Under the pieces are notes generated by a model. It saw only the letters and a list, made by a program, of their open reading frames with translations, was not told the DNA's origin and searched no databases. The position numbers and the translations under genes were made by a program. From NCBI GenBank assembly GCA_913056225.1, contig CAJXMQ010000001.1:1-44669 (forward strand): a stretch of 44,669 bases of DNA, in the 5' to 3' direction. Below, in pieces: positions 1 through 9,612 of this stretch (its first letter is position 1; the number at the start of each line of letters is the position of its first letter). The DNA comes from an uncultured Micrococcales bacterium. GTDB lineage: Bacteria > Actinomycetota > Actinomycetes > Actinomycetales > Microbacteriaceae.

Positions 1-157
1 CGTGCTCTTGGTAGTGCTTTTCCAGTAGATCCTTCGAGGGGCTAAAAAGTTTCAAATCCTCAACCACGTACCCTTTTGCCTCGCACCTTCCTAAGATCTC
101 GCCAATGAGATTTCTTTTCACGCCGTCAGGTTTGATCAAAACAAGTGTTGACTGCAT
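1..157 (-). CDS. ndk: Nucleoside diphosphate kinase, N-terminal part (runs off window)
   Basis: The reverse strand from 157 reads MQSTLVLIKPDGVKRNLIGE and continues open to base 1, giving about 52 residues. This is the classic Ndk N-terminus: a beta strand followed by the KPDGV segment, whose Lys helps bind the triphosphate. Ndk moves the gamma-phosphate of ATP onto nucleoside diphosphates through a phospho-His and so balances NTP and dNTP pools in the cytosol. That catalytic His lies outside the window. The ATG starts one base after the TGA of the DUF4233 gene, so the two are probably translationally coupled at the end of an ileS-folC-DUF4233-ndk run. The order folC-DUF4233-ndk is familiar from other Actinobacteria, which supports the call. 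Confidence 0.95.
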   Translation of the reverse strand, partial: MQSTLVLIKPDGVKRNLIGEILGRCEAKGYVVEDLKLFSPSKDLLEKHYQEH

Positions 158-158
158 A

Positions 159-527
159 TCAGCTCTCTCCCTCTTCCATTTTCCTCATGTAATTTTCTCG
201 AGCCTTGTCTACTGTTCTTCCAGCAATCATCATCCAAATCCATAGGCCCGCAAATAAAGCACCGACAAAGAACATGCCCCAGATCCAAAATCCGCTAACG
301 ATCAATAGCACCTGCAACAAGGAGCCAAAAATGTACCCACCGGGCTTGCCCAAAATAGCTGGTGAGACGATCATGATCAAGGAAATGGTGAGCCCGATTC
401 CCCACACCCATTCAGCGGGAGCAAGCTCTAAACCAAAGGCCACAAGCGTTGCAAAAAACACCACAAATGCCTCAAAAACTAAAAGAATGCTGCCCAGCGT
501 CCTCTGAGTTGATCTAGTCCTCTTCAA
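159..527 (-). CDS. DUF4233 small integral membrane protein
   Basis: This 122-residue protein has four hydrophobic segments (about 10-31, 38-60, 65-82 and 84-101) and a charged tail ending EEGES, so it is a four-helix membrane protein. Actinobacterial DUF4233 proteins have this size and sit between folC and ndk, as here; no biochemical function is known to me. The start is TTG at 525-527, preceded by GGAGG with six bases of spacing. That start overlaps the end of folC by 14 bases, and the stop is one base from the ndk ATG. The gene is therefore inside one transcript, and its product is probably needed with its neighbours' products, but a role in folate or nucleotide metabolism is only guilt by association. 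Confidence 0.85.
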   Translation of the reverse strand: MKRTRSTQRTLGSILLVFEAFVVFFATLVAFGLELAPAEWVWGIGLTISLIMIVSPAILGKPGGYIFGSLLQVLLIVSGFWIWGMFFVGALFAGLWIWMMIAGRTVDKARENYMRKMEEGES

Positions 528-1851
528 TCTCGGCCTCCAAGCGCTGTTTTTCTAGAATCTCTCCCAGCAGCAAAACGCTCCCGGTCACCACCACTGGTAG
601 TTGCTGCTCCAAGGCTATATCGGTTGCATACTCCAGCGCTAATTCTGAGCCCTCAACAACCTGTGAGTCCAAACCGAGTTTTTCAGCCAGCTGCAAAATC
701 TGCTGCGGGTCAGCAGCTCTCTCCGTCTGAGCGGAGGTGACAATAAGCTTCGTGACCTTGGGGGCGAGGATTTCCAACATCTTTGGATAGTCCTTATCTT
801 CCATCGTTGCTAGCACGAGAACGCACGAATCAATTTCGAAGTATTCGTCAAGACTCTCAACCAGTGCACGGGAGCCGGCGGGATTATGGGCCGCATCCAG
901 AATTGTCAGTGGTTCTTTTTGGAAAACCTGCATCCTTGCAGGCGATGTCGCATCGGCTAGCGCACTGTGCAGAATGGGCTCAGGTATTGGCTGAGTTCCA
1001 CCACCTAGAAATGCCTCACAGGCCGCAACAGCTAACACCGCATTTGAAAGTTGATATTTGCCAATCAGCGGCAAAAACAAGTTTTGGTAACCAAGTTGAC
1101 TGGTTTCAAAAGAGAACCTGTAGCCACCGTTTTCAGGTTTTGCGGAAACAACTTTGAAATCAACCCCCTCGAGCAAAAACTTTTGATCCTGCAACAATTT
1201 CTGCCTCAATTGGAATTCAGCTTCTTGGCTCTGAGCAGCACTCACCACAATCGAATCAGTTTTGATGATTCCAGATTTGGTCTTGGCAACCTCACTGACG
1301 GTTCTTCCAAGTTGCTTGCCGTGATCGAGATCAATCTGGGAGAACACCGCCACTTCAGACTCGACCACGTTGGTGGCATCCCATTCACCACCCATGCCAA
1401 CTTCGATAATCGCCACGTCAACAGGAGTGTCTGCAAAGGCTTGAAATGCCAACAGCGTGACAGCTTCAAAAAAAGTAATCGCGGGCTTTCCCATTTCTGC
1501 CAACTTGACATCGGCTATTTCCAAGATTGGCCGAATCTGCTCCCAGTGCTCAGCGAACATCTCTTTTTCAATGGGTTCACCATCGAGAGAGATTCGCTCT
1601 GTGATGTCAATCAGGTGTGGTGAGGTGAATCGTCCAGTCCTTAGCCCGTGCTCCCGAAGAATTCGTTCAATGATTCTCGCTGTTGAGGTTTTTCCATTAG
1701 TCCCAGTGATGTGGATCACCGGAAACGCTTTTTGAGGATCTCCCAGGAGTTCAGCTGCCAACTGGACTGGATATAAATCGGGAGTCGGCTTAGCTTCACC
1801 TATTCGAGCCATTATCTGCTGGTAAGCAGCATCAAACGCCGCTTCAGGCAA
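514..1851 (-). CDS. folC: Bifunctional folylpolyglutamate synthase / dihydrofolate synthase
   Basis: The 445-residue protein belongs to the Mur ligase superfamily. The ATP-binding P-loop GTNGKTS lies at residues 50-56, followed by the ERISLDGEPI region, a central domain with the EVGMGGEWDATN segment, and a C-terminal domain containing LDAAHNPAG. FolC adds glutamate to dihydropteroate to make dihydrofolate and then extends the gamma-linked polyglutamate tail, using ATP. Bacterial FolC proteins are usually 420-490 residues, so this one looks complete. The start used is TTG at 1849-1851, which overlaps the ileS TGA by 8 bases; the next in-frame ATG would be residue 14 and would also keep the P-loop. 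It lies between ileS and DUF4233 with overlaps on both sides, implying one operon. Confidence 0.95.
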   Translation of the reverse strand: MPEAAFDAAYQQIMARIGEAKPTPDLYPVQLAAELLGDPQKAFPVIHITGTNGKTSTARIIERILREHGLRTGRFTSPHLIDITERISLDGEPIEKEMFAEHWEQIRPILEIADVKLAEMGKPAITFFEAVTLLAFQAFADTPVDVAIIEVGMGGEWDATNVVESEVAVFSQIDLDHGKQLGRTVSEVAKTKSGIIKTDSIVVSAAQSQEAEFQLRQKLLQDQKFLLEGVDFKVVSAKPENGGYRFSFETSQLGYQNLFLPLIGKYQLSNAVLAVAACEAFLGGGTQPIPEPILHSALADATSPARMQVFQKEPLTILDAAHNPAGSRALVESLDEYFEIDSCVLVLATMEDKDYPKMLEILAPKVTKLIVTSAQTERAADPQQILQLAEKLGLDSQVVEGSELALEYATDIALEQQLPVVVTGSVLLLGEILEKQRLEAEIEED

Positions 1852-4800
1852 GTTTTTCTAACCTAATGCTCATTTTTTGACCATCTCCAATTTCCAAATC
1901 ACCTTGTTCCTCATTGGCTATCTGCAAGTTTTTAGCCAAAGTCTCGCGCATGATTAGGTCCTCGTGCGGCTTGAGGGATTTTGATCCCGACTCAGATAGG
2001 CCAAGAGTCAAATCGATGCGATCAGACACCTCCAGACCTGAATCTTTTCTCGCCTGCTGGATGTGTCTAATCGCATCCCTTGCCATGCCCTCTGCCAACA
2101 ACTGTTCATCAAGCTCAGTGTCGAGAATCAAAAACCCTCCGGGCAGAATTCCGATTGCAGAGTTTTCATTGCCACCTGCCAACTGCAGACTGTATTCCTC
2201 CGGAAGCAATTCGATGCCACCTGCGGTTACTTTTCCGTCTAGCTCTGACCAATCCCCCTGCTTGCTGGCAGCAATCACCTGCTGCACCTGAGAGCCAATT
2301 CTTGGACCCAAAGCTCTTGAGTTGACATTCAATTGCTTCACCAGGCCAAATCGCTTTGCGGTTTCCTCACTCATGTTCACCAGTTCCACATTCTTCAGAT
2401 TCAGCTCTTCTTGAATCAGGTCAACAAAAGGTTGAATCCCCTCGACGTTGTGGCTTGCGATTACAGCTGAACGGAGAGGCAACCTGACTCGGAGTCCTGC
2501 TTGCTTCCGAAGTGAAAGCCCGACGCTAGCAATGTCTCGAATCTCGTCCATGGAATCGATCAGGTCATCATCTGCCGGATAGTCCTTCGCCTCGGGCCAA
2601 TCGGTGAGGTGAACGCTTTCACCGCTGGTTAGTCCCTGCCAGATTTCCTCAGAAATCATTGGGAGCAATGGTGCAGAAAGCCTTGAGAGGGTTTCTAGGA
2701 CCGTGTAAAGGGTGTCCTGGGCATCTTCATCACCTTCCCAGAATCTATCCCTGGAGCGACGAATGAACCAGTTGGTCAACACCTCGCCGAAGTCTCTAAG
2801 CAAGTTGCTCGCCCGATAGCTGTCAAATTTCTCCATTGCTTCGGTCAAGTCCGTAATCAGCCGGTTCAACTTTCCAAACAGGTATCTATCCAGAATTTGC
2901 TCAGACGCTGTTGAGTAGCTGGCCTGGTAGTTATTGGCATTGGCATACAGGGTGAAAAAGTAATAGCTGTTCCACAGTGGCAACATGAACTGCCTTACTG
3001 CCTCCCGAATGCCCTGCTCAGAAACGGATAGGTTTCCACCGCGCAAAATGGTCGAACTCATCAAAAACCAACGCATGGCATCTGAGCCATCACGTTCAAA
3101 GACTTCTTGAACGTCTGGATAGTTTCTGAGCGACTTGCTCATCTTTTGTCCATCGTCACCCAAAACAATTCCGTGACTCACGGCATTTTTGAATGCGGGC
3201 CTATCGAATAGTGCCGTTGACAAAACATGCAGGGTGTAAAACCAACCACGAGTTTGCCCCACGTATTCAACTATGAAGTCACCTGGGAAATGAGTTTCAA
3301 ACCAATCGGTGTTTTCAAATGGATAGTGAACCTGGGCGAAAGGCATAGAGCCCGATTCAAACCAGCAGTCCAAAACCTCGGGCACTCTGCGCATGGTTGA
3401 CTTGCCAGTTGGGTCGTCCGGGTTTGGCCTAGTTAGTTCATCTATCTCAGGTCGGTGGAAGTCGCTAGGGGCCGCTCCAAAGTCTCGCTCCAGCTCTTCC
3501 AGTGAGCCGTAAACGTCAATTCTTGGATAGTTCGGGTCATCTGATTTCCAAACAGGAATCGGCGCTCCCCAAAATCTGTTGCGGCTAATCGCCCAGTCAC
3601 GAACATTTTCTAGCCACTTTCCAAAAGATCCCTCTTTGGTGTGTTCCGGAACCCAGTTGATTTCTTGGTTCAACTCCAGCATTCGATCCCTCAGCTTGGT
3701 TGTCTCAACAAACCAGCTAGAAACAGCTTTATAAATCAAAGGGTTTTTGCATCGGTAGCAGTGGGGATAGGGGTGGTCGTAACTTGCCTGTCTGAACAGA
3801 GACCCCTGGTCTTTTAGTTTTTGAGTGATGGGTTTATTTGCATCAAAGACATGCATGCCCTCGAAGTCAGTAATCAAGGAATTAAACTCACCACGTTCAT
3901 TCACGCTCACGTAAGTCGGAATACCCGCCTCATTACATAACGCTTGGTCATCTTCACCGTAGGCAGGGGCCTGATGAACAATTCCTGTTCCCTCGTCAGC
4001 ACTCACATATTCACCAGTTAGCACCTGCCATGCATTCTCGGTTTCAAAACCATCTGTGTAGTAGTCAAAAATTGGCTTGTAGCGAAGTCCCGCCAGATCT
4101 GAACCCAGCACTGTTTTCAAAACAGTTAGCTCATCCGAAGACTCAACCCCAAATTCCTTTAGATACTGATCCTTGAGACTTGTTGCAATTAGATACTGCT
4201 TTCCACCAGCCTCAATTAGGGAGTATTCGATTTCTGGACCAACCGCCAATGCGAAGTTTGTGGGCAGGGTCCAGGGTGTAGTGGTCCAAGCCAAAAGCAA
4301 TACGTCCTTGAAATCACCATCTGTTGTGACTGGGAAGGTGACGGTGACCGCTTGATCTTGACGATTTCTGTAGACCTCATCGTCCATTCTTAGTTCGTGA
4401 TTGCTGAGAGGTGTCTCACAACGCCAGCAATATGCGAGGACTTTGAAACCTTCATAGACCAGACCCTTGTTATGCAATTCCTTGAACGCCCACAAAACAC
4501 TCTCCGTGTAGTTTTTGTCCAGGGTTTTGTAGTCATTATCAAAATCAACCCAGCGAGCCTGGCGAGTTACATAGCTTCGCCAGTCTTCGGTGTATTTCAA
4601 GACAGAGGTTTTACAAAATTCATTAAATTTCTTGACACCATAGTTTTCAATTTCTGGTCTGCCACTAATTCCAAGAAGTCGCTCTGCCTCAACTTCTGCG
4701 GGCAAGCCGTGTGTGTCCCAGCCAAAACGACGATCTACCTTTTTTCCGAGCATGGTTTGAAACCTGGGCACGAAGTCTTTTACATAGCCGGTTAGCAGGT

Positions 4801-4999
4801 GCCCGTAGTGCGGAAGGCCATTTGCAAATGGAGGTCCGTCATAAAAAACAAACTCCTCTGCCTCTTGCTCAGAACGCTGGTCAATCGAGCGCTGGAAGGT
4901 TCCGTTTTTCTCCCAGTAGTCCAAAATTCTTTGCTCAATGTTTGGAAAAGAGGGGCTTGCATCGATGCCGGATTTTTGCTGATTGTTCCTCGGGTACAT
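1844..4999 (-). CDS. ileS: Isoleucyl-tRNA synthetase, long eukaryote-like (type 2) form
   Basis: The 1051-residue class I synthetase charges tRNA-Ile and hydrolyses mischarged Val-tRNA. Its HIGH-type motif is HYGH at 64-67, within GPPFANGLPHYGHLL, followed by GWDTHGLPAE; KMSKS is at 619-623 and the CP1 editing domain lies between. HYGH, GWDTHGLP and a length over 1000 residues mark the eukaryote-like IleRS branch found in Mycobacterium and other Actinobacteria, as opposed to the shorter E. coli type. Members of that branch are generally insensitive to mupirocin, so intrinsic resistance is predicted from family knowledge only. The C-terminal third holds the anticodon-binding domain and an extra C-terminal region. 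The gene begins with ATG, diverges from valS across 65 bases, and leads the minus-strand run into folC. Confidence 0.97.
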   Translation of the reverse strand: MYPRNNQQKSGIDASPSFPNIEQRILDYWEKNGTFQRSIDQRSEQEAEEFVFYDGPPFANGLPHYGHLLTGYVKDFVPRFQTMLGKKVDRRFGWDTHGLPAEVEAERLLGISGRPEIENYGVKKFNEFCKTSVLKYTEDWRSYVTRQARWVDFDNDYKTLDKNYTESVLWAFKELHNKGLVYEGFKVLAYCWRCETPLSNHELRMDDEVYRNRQDQAVTVTFPVTTDGDFKDVLLLAWTTTPWTLPTNFALAVGPEIEYSLIEAGGKQYLIATSLKDQYLKEFGVESSDELTVLKTVLGSDLAGLRYKPIFDYYTDGFETENAWQVLTGEYVSADEGTGIVHQAPAYGEDDQALCNEAGIPTYVSVNERGEFNSLITDFEGMHVFDANKPITQKLKDQGSLFRQASYDHPYPHCYRCKNPLIYKAVSSWFVETTKLRDRMLELNQEINWVPEHTKEGSFGKWLENVRDWAISRNRFWGAPIPVWKSDDPNYPRIDVYGSLEELERDFGAAPSDFHRPEIDELTRPNPDDPTGKSTMRRVPEVLDCWFESGSMPFAQVHYPFENTDWFETHFPGDFIVEYVGQTRGWFYTLHVLSTALFDRPAFKNAVSHGIVLGDDGQKMSKSLRNYPDVQEVFERDGSDAMRWFLMSSTILRGGNLSVSEQGIREAVRQFMLPLWNSYYFFTLYANANNYQASYSTASEQILDRYLFGKLNRLITDLTEAMEKFDSYRASNLLRDFGEVLTNWFIRRSRDRFWEGDEDAQDTLYTVLETLSRLSAPLLPMISEEIWQGLTSGESVHLTDWPEAKDYPADDDLIDSMDEIRDIASVGLSLRKQAGLRVRLPLRSAVIASHNVEGIQPFVDLIQEELNLKNVELVNMSEETAKRFGLVKQLNVNSRALGPRIGSQVQQVIAASKQGDWSELDGKVTAGGIELLPEEYSLQLAGGNENSAIGILPGGFLILDTELDEQLLAEGMARDAIRHIQQARKDSGLEVSDRIDLTLGLSESGSKSLKPHEDLIMRETLAKNLQIANEEQGDLEIGDGQKMSIRLEKLA

Positions 5000-5064
5000 T
5001 TGCTCTTTCTAAATCTGCCAAAATAACACTGTTAATCTTAGAGAACCTTTGAAAGGGAGATCTC

Positions 5065-7635
5065 TTGTCATCAGTCAAGCCTAATCCGCTAAACCCCGCC
5101 AGCACACCAGAAAAAGCAGCTCTGGAGGGATTGGAACAAAAATGGAGCGATGCCTGGGAAAACCAGCAAACCTATCGGTTTGACATCGATGCCCAAAAAG
5201 AAGAGATCTATTCGATTGACACTCCCCCGCCAACTGCCTCAGGAAGCCTGCACGTAGGTCACGTTTTTAGCTACACCCACACCGACATCATTGCCAGGCA
5301 CCGCAGGATGCTGGGTAAGAAAGTGTTTTACCCAATGGGTTGGGATGACAATGGACTACCAACCGAAAGAAGAGTTCAGAACTATTACGGGGTTCGCTGC
5401 GAACCAACTTTGGGATATGAAAATGATTTCACGCCTCCAATCACTGGAGGAAGCAACAAAAGTTCCCGTCCACAAGACCAGTTGCCAATCAGTCGCAGAA
5501 ACTTCATCGAACTCTGCGAATCGCTGACCGAAGAAGATGAGCAAACATTTGAAACCCTGTGGCGCAACTTGGGACTAAGTGTTGATTGGACGCAGAGCTA
5601 TCGAACAATTTCAGACAGCTCCCAAGCCACCAGCCAGCTAGCTTTTTTGAATAATCTAAAGCGCGGCGAGGCCTATATTTCCATGGCTCCCACGCTTTGG
5701 GATATCACCTTTAGAACTGCGGTGGCCCAAGCGGAGCTAGAGGATAGAGAACAGCCAAGTGCTTATCACCAGCTGGCTTTTGAAGGCCCCGAGGGTGAGA
5801 TCTTAATTGACACCACCAGACCAGAATTGCTTCCAGCATGTGTTGCTCTGGTGGCTCACCCAGATGACGAGCGCTATCAACACTTGTTTGGTCAGACCTG
5901 CAAAACACCTTTGTTTGATGTTGAGGTGCCAATTGTTGCCCACCGACTAGCGCAGCCTGACAAAGGCACCGGTATTGCAATGATTTGTACATTCGGTGAT
6001 CTGAATGACGTGATTTGGTGGCGCGAGCTCAACCTTCCTAACCGCGCAATCATTGGCTTTGACGGGCGTATTCAAACAACCGCACCCGAGGGTATTGAAG
6101 CTGACCAAGCACTTGCCCACTACCAAGAACTGGCTGGCAAAACCGTATTCTCAGCAAAACAGCGCATCGTTGAGTTGTTGCAAGAATCAGGTTCGCTGAT
6201 TGGCGAAATCAGGCCGATTAATCACCAGGTCAAATTTTTTGAAAAAGGCGATAAGCCGCTGGAGATTGTCTCCACCCGCCAGTGGTATATCAAAAACGGC
6301 GGGCGTGATGAGGACCTGAAAAACAGCCTGCTGGAGCTTGGCAAGACAATCAATTTCCACCCTGATTTCATGACTGTAAGACTTGCTGATTGGATCAATG
6401 GACTAAATGGTGACTGGCTAATCTCAAGGCAGAGATTCTTTGGAGTGCCGATTCCTGTTTGGTACCCAATCAATGAACATGGTGAGACCGACTACCAAAA
6501 CCCAATCACCCCCGATCAATCGCAACTTCCTGTTGACCCATCATCAGACTGCCCAATCGGGTTTGATGAGAGTCAACGAGGTCAGCCTGGCGGGTTTGAG
6601 GGCGAAAAAGACATCATGGACACCTGGGCCACCTCCTCGCTAACACCTCAGTTGGCAGCGGGATGGCTTGATAATCCAGAAATGTTTGAAAAGATTTTCC
6701 CTTATGACCTGAGGCCACAGGGACAGGACATAATTCGAACCTGGTTGTTCTCCACCCTGGTTCGTTCCCAACTTGAGCACGATCAGCTGCCCTGGAAAAA
6801 TGCGGCCATCTCAGGTTGGATTTTGGACCCTGACCGCAAAAAAATGTCAAAGAGCAAGGGAAATGTAGTGGTTCCCGATCAACTACTCAAAGACCATGGC
6901 TCGGATGGGGTTCGCTACTGGGCGGCAAGCGCGAGACTGGGAACGGACACCGCCTTTGACGAGGGTCAGATGAAGATTGGCCGTCGCCTTGCTCTGAAGC
7001 TATTGAACGCTGGCAAGTTTGCACTTAACTTTGAACTTCCCGAAGAAGCTTCCAGTCCGACCGAGGCTATTGACAGGGCAGTTTTGGCGGAACTGGCTGA
7101 TGTAGTTGAAAAAGCCAGCAGAGCCCTTGATGGTTACGACCACACCAAGGCCTTGGAGCTGATTGAGAGCTACTTCTGGACCTTTACCGATGACTATTTG
7201 GAAAGCGTTAAAGATCGCGCCTATGCGGGCAAAGAAGACGCCAGAGCATCTGCAGTTGTGACTTTGCGCATTGCACTTGCCGTCATGAATCGACTGCTTG
7301 CACCATTCATCCCATTCGCAGCTGAAGAAATGTGGAGCTGGTGGCAACAGGGGTCTGTTCACCAAGCGCCCTGGCCAACCACAGAAGAGCTGAAGTTTGG
7401 CGGGAACCCCGAACACCTTCGTGTTTTGACGAAATCGCTGGCTGTAATCAGAAAGACTAAATCAGATCAAAAGCTTTCCATGAAAGCTGAGATTGAATCT
7501 GCTGAACTGGCAGTGGATTCTAAAGATACTGAGTTTGCGAATGACTTATTGGCCGATTTGAAGCTAGTTGGTCGCATCAAAGAACTAAGAATCATTGATG
7601 GTGACTACGAACTGAAATCAGTTGTGTTTAGCTAG
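5065..7635 (+). CDS. valS: Valyl-tRNA synthetase, archaea-like type 2
   Basis: The 856-residue class I synthetase charges tRNA-Val and edits Thr-tRNA-Val. HVGH lies at 63-66 in PPTASGSLHVGH, GWDDNGLPTERRVQ follows about 30 residues later, and KMSKS is at 593-597. The phrase GWDDNGLPTERRVQ and the inserted stretch around residues 115-150 match the type 2 (archaeal-like) ValRS family also found in some Actinobacteria. The protein ends soon after the anticodon-binding domain and lacks the long C-terminal coiled coil of E. coli ValRS, which suits this type. The start is TTG at 5065 with AGGGAGA just upstream; no ATG nearby would keep the N-terminus. The 3' end overlaps clpX by 8 bases tail to tail. 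Confidence 0.96.
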   Translation: MSSVKPNPLNPASTPEKAALEGLEQKWSDAWENQQTYRFDIDAQKEEIYSIDTPPPTASGSLHVGHVFSYTHTDIIARHRRMLGKKVFYPMGWDDNGLPTERRVQNYYGVRCEPTLGYENDFTPPITGGSNKSSRPQDQLPISRRNFIELCESLTEEDEQTFETLWRNLGLSVDWTQSYRTISDSSQATSQLAFLNNLKRGEAYISMAPTLWDITFRTAVAQAELEDREQPSAYHQLAFEGPEGEILIDTTRPELLPACVALVAHPDDERYQHLFGQTCKTPLFDVEVPIVAHRLAQPDKGTGIAMICTFGDLNDVIWWRELNLPNRAIIGFDGRIQTTAPEGIEADQALAHYQELAGKTVFSAKQRIVELLQESGSLIGEIRPINHQVKFFEKGDKPLEIVSTRQWYIKNGGRDEDLKNSLLELGKTINFHPDFMTVRLADWINGLNGDWLISRQRFFGVPIPVWYPINEHGETDYQNPITPDQSQLPVDPSSDCPIGFDESQRGQPGGFEGEKDIMDTWATSSLTPQLAAGWLDNPEMFEKIFPYDLRPQGQDIIRTWLFSTLVRSQLEHDQLPWKNAAISGWILDPDRKKMSKSKGNVVVPDQLLKDHGSDGVRYWAASARLGTDTAFDEGQMKIGRRLALKLLNAGKFALNFELPEEASSPTEAIDRAVLAELADVVEKASRALDGYDHTKALELIESYFWTFTDDYLESVKDRAYAGKEDARASAVVTLRIALAVMNRLLAPFIPFAAEEMWSWWQQGSVHQAPWPTTEELKFGGNPEHLRVLTKSLAVIRKTKSDQKLSMKAEIESAELAVDSKDTEFANDLLADLKLVGRIKELRIIDGDYELKSVVFS

Positions 7636-8899
7636 CTGATTTCTTTTTCTCGGGGAACGGAACAACCTCGGGTATAGAGCCGTTTACCACGGACTCATCA
7701 ATGATCACCTTGCCCTGGCTTGCCATGGAAGGAAGCTCGAACATCAGCGGAGACAGTGTCTCTTCCAAGATGGCCCTGAGCCCGCGAGCACCCGTTTCCC
7801 TTTGAATCGCCCTGTCGGCAATCAGCTCGAGAGCCTGTGGGGTGAATTCGAGCTCAAACCCATCAAGCTCAAACATCTTTTCATATTGCTTGGTTAGTGA
7901 GTTTTTAGGTTCGCTCAAAATCGAAATGAGTGCGTCCTTACCAAGTTGGTTGACCGTGGTAACCACCGGCAAACGTCCAATAAATTCAGGAATTAGCCCA
8001 AATTTGCGAAGGTCTTCAGGTTGAACCTGATTGAAAATCTCGGCCTCGTCAGTTTTTTCCTTCAGCGGAGAATTGAAACCTATTCCTTTTTTACCAACTC
8101 GCTCGCCGACAATGGAATCTAGACCCGCAAAGGCGCCAGCCACAATGAACAACACATTTTTAGTGTCCAGCGAGATGAATTCTTGCTGAGGGTGCTTGCG
8201 CCCGCCCTGGGGAGGAACGGATGCGACTGACCCTTCCAAGATCTTCAAAAGAGCCTGTTGAACTCCCTCACCCGATACATCCCGAGTGATTGATGGGTTT
8301 TCGCTTTTTTTGGATATCTTGTCAATCTCATCGATGTAAATAATGCCCATCTCTGCTTTTTTGACATCAAAATCAGCGGCCTGCAAAAGCTTCAGCAAGA
8401 TGTTTTCAACATCCTCGCCGACGTAACCAGCTTCGGTCAATGCGGTGGCATCGGCCACTGCAAAAGGCACATCTAGCATCTTTGCTAGCGTTTGAGCGAG
8501 ATAGGTCTTTCCGCAACCGGTTGGTCCCATCATCAAAATGTTCGATTTTGCTATCTCTACATCATCATTATTTTTGCCCGAGCGACTTAGAGTTCCACCG
8601 GCACGAACTCGCTTGTAATGGTTATAGACAGCGACCGAGAGAGAAATCTTTGCCTGATCTTGACCGATGACGTATTCGTCCAAAAACTGCTTGATTTCAC
8701 GAGGCTTTGGAAGTTCTTCCTGCAAACCTTTTGGCTTTTCGGACTTGCCTAATTCCTCTTCAATGATTTCATTGCATAGCTCGATGCACTCATCGCAGAT
8801 GTAGACGCCGCCGCCGGCTATTAGTTTTCTGACCTGCTTTTGGCTCTTTCCGCAGAAAGAACACTTAAGTAGGTCCGAACTCTCTCCCAAAGTGGTCAT
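7628..8899 (-). CDS. clpX: ClpX, ATP-dependent unfoldase of the Clp protease
   Basis: The 423-residue AAA+ protein recognises tagged substrates, unfolds them and feeds them into ClpP. The N-terminal zinc-binding domain has Cys13, Cys16, Cys35 and Cys38 (CSFC...CDEC). Walker A GPTGCGKT is at 125-132, Walker B is IIYIDEIDK, the pore loop is GYVGED, and the IGF-type ClpP-docking loop appears as KKGIGFNSP. The C-terminal region has the usual sensor 2 motif GARGLR. Length matches the family. ATG is the start. It follows clpP2 with a 56-base gap, so it may be read from the clpP transcript or from its own promoter; the order clpP1-clpP2-clpX is typical of Actinobacteria. Confidence 0.97.
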   Translation of the reverse strand: MTTLGESSDLLKCSFCGKSQKQVRKLIAGGGVYICDECIELCNEIIEEELGKSEKPKGLQEELPKPREIKQFLDEYVIGQDQAKISLSVAVYNHYKRVRAGGTLSRSGKNNDDVEIAKSNILMMGPTGCGKTYLAQTLAKMLDVPFAVADATALTEAGYVGEDVENILLKLLQAADFDVKKAEMGIIYIDEIDKISKKSENPSITRDVSGEGVQQALLKILEGSVASVPPQGGRKHPQQEFISLDTKNVLFIVAGAFAGLDSIVGERVGKKGIGFNSPLKEKTDEAEIFNQVQPEDLRKFGLIPEFIGRLPVVTTVNQLGKDALISILSEPKNSLTKQYEKMFELDGFELEFTPQALELIADRAIQRETGARGLRAILEETLSPLMFELPSMASQGKVIIDESVVNGSIPEVVPFPEKKKSAS

Positions 8900-8955
8900 A
8901 GCTAAACCCTATCCACTGTCAAAGACAACTTGGGTCTAGTTAGCGGAGTTTTGAA

Positions 8956-9612
8956 TTAGCGACCCAATACGGGTTTTCTGCTTGAAAGAACCTGATCGAT
9001 GATTCCGTAGTCCTTGGCCTCTGTGGCGGTAAGAATCTTGTCACGATCAATATCTTTATTAACCTGCTCCAAGCTCTTGCCCGTGTGGTGACTGAGAGTT
9101 TCCTCTAGCCACTCACGCATGCGCATTATTTCCTTCGCCTGAATTTCAATATCACTCGCCTGACCCTGGCCTCCACCACCACTTGCTGGCTGGTGAATAA
9201 GGATTCGAGCATTCGGCAGTGCCAAGCGCTTCCCCGGTGAACCGGCTGCAAGCAAAACCGCAGCGGCTGATGCAGCTTGACCGAGGCAGACAGTCTGAAT
9301 GTTTGGCTTGATGTACTGCATGGTGTCATAGATCGCTGTCAGTGCGGTGAATGAACCACCTGGAGAGTTTATGTACATGGTGATGTCGCGGTCTGGATCT
9401 TGTGACTCCAATACCAACAACTGTGCCATCACGTCATCCGCACTAGCGTCATCCACCTGCACGCCCAAAAACACAATGCGGTCTTCAAACAACTTGGTGT
9501 ACGGGTTGTGGCGCTTCATGCCATAGCTTGTGCGCTCTTCAAACTCTGGAAGAATGTATCTCGACTCTGGAAGAGTTACACGCTCGCCCATTGAATTTTC
9601 TATGTAGCTCAC
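8956..9612 (-). CDS. clpP2: ClpP2, Clp protease proteolytic subunit
   Basis: The 218-residue serine peptidase has a complete catalytic triad: Ser115 in GQAASAAAV, His140 in LIHQPASGG, and Asp189 in the DIDRD segment, with family-standard spacing. Substrate-binding strand and oxyanion elements (YINSPGGSFTA) are intact. In Actinobacteria ClpP1 and ClpP2 form a mixed two-ring tetradecamer that works with ClpX or ClpC. The N-terminus (about 35 residues before the conserved FEDRIVFLG) is longer than in ClpP1 and probably includes a processed propeptide. The ATG overlaps the clpP1 stop as ATGA, giving translational coupling and hence matched subunit amounts. Confidence 0.96.
   Translation of the reverse strand: MSYIENSMGERVTLPESRYILPEFEERTSYGMKRHNPYTKLFEDRIVFLGVQVDDASADDVMAQLLVLESQDPDRDITMYINSPGGSFTALTAIYDTMQYIKPNIQTVCLGQAASAAAVLLAAGSPGKRLALPNARILIHQPASGGGGQGQASDIEIQAKEIMRMREWLEETLSHHTGKSLEQVNKDIDRDKILTATEAKDYGIIDQVLSSRKPVLGR

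Noticed and set aside
1051..1623. 190-codon plus-strand frame opposite folC
   Set aside because: No recognisable domain and it lies wholly within the well-supported folC gene.
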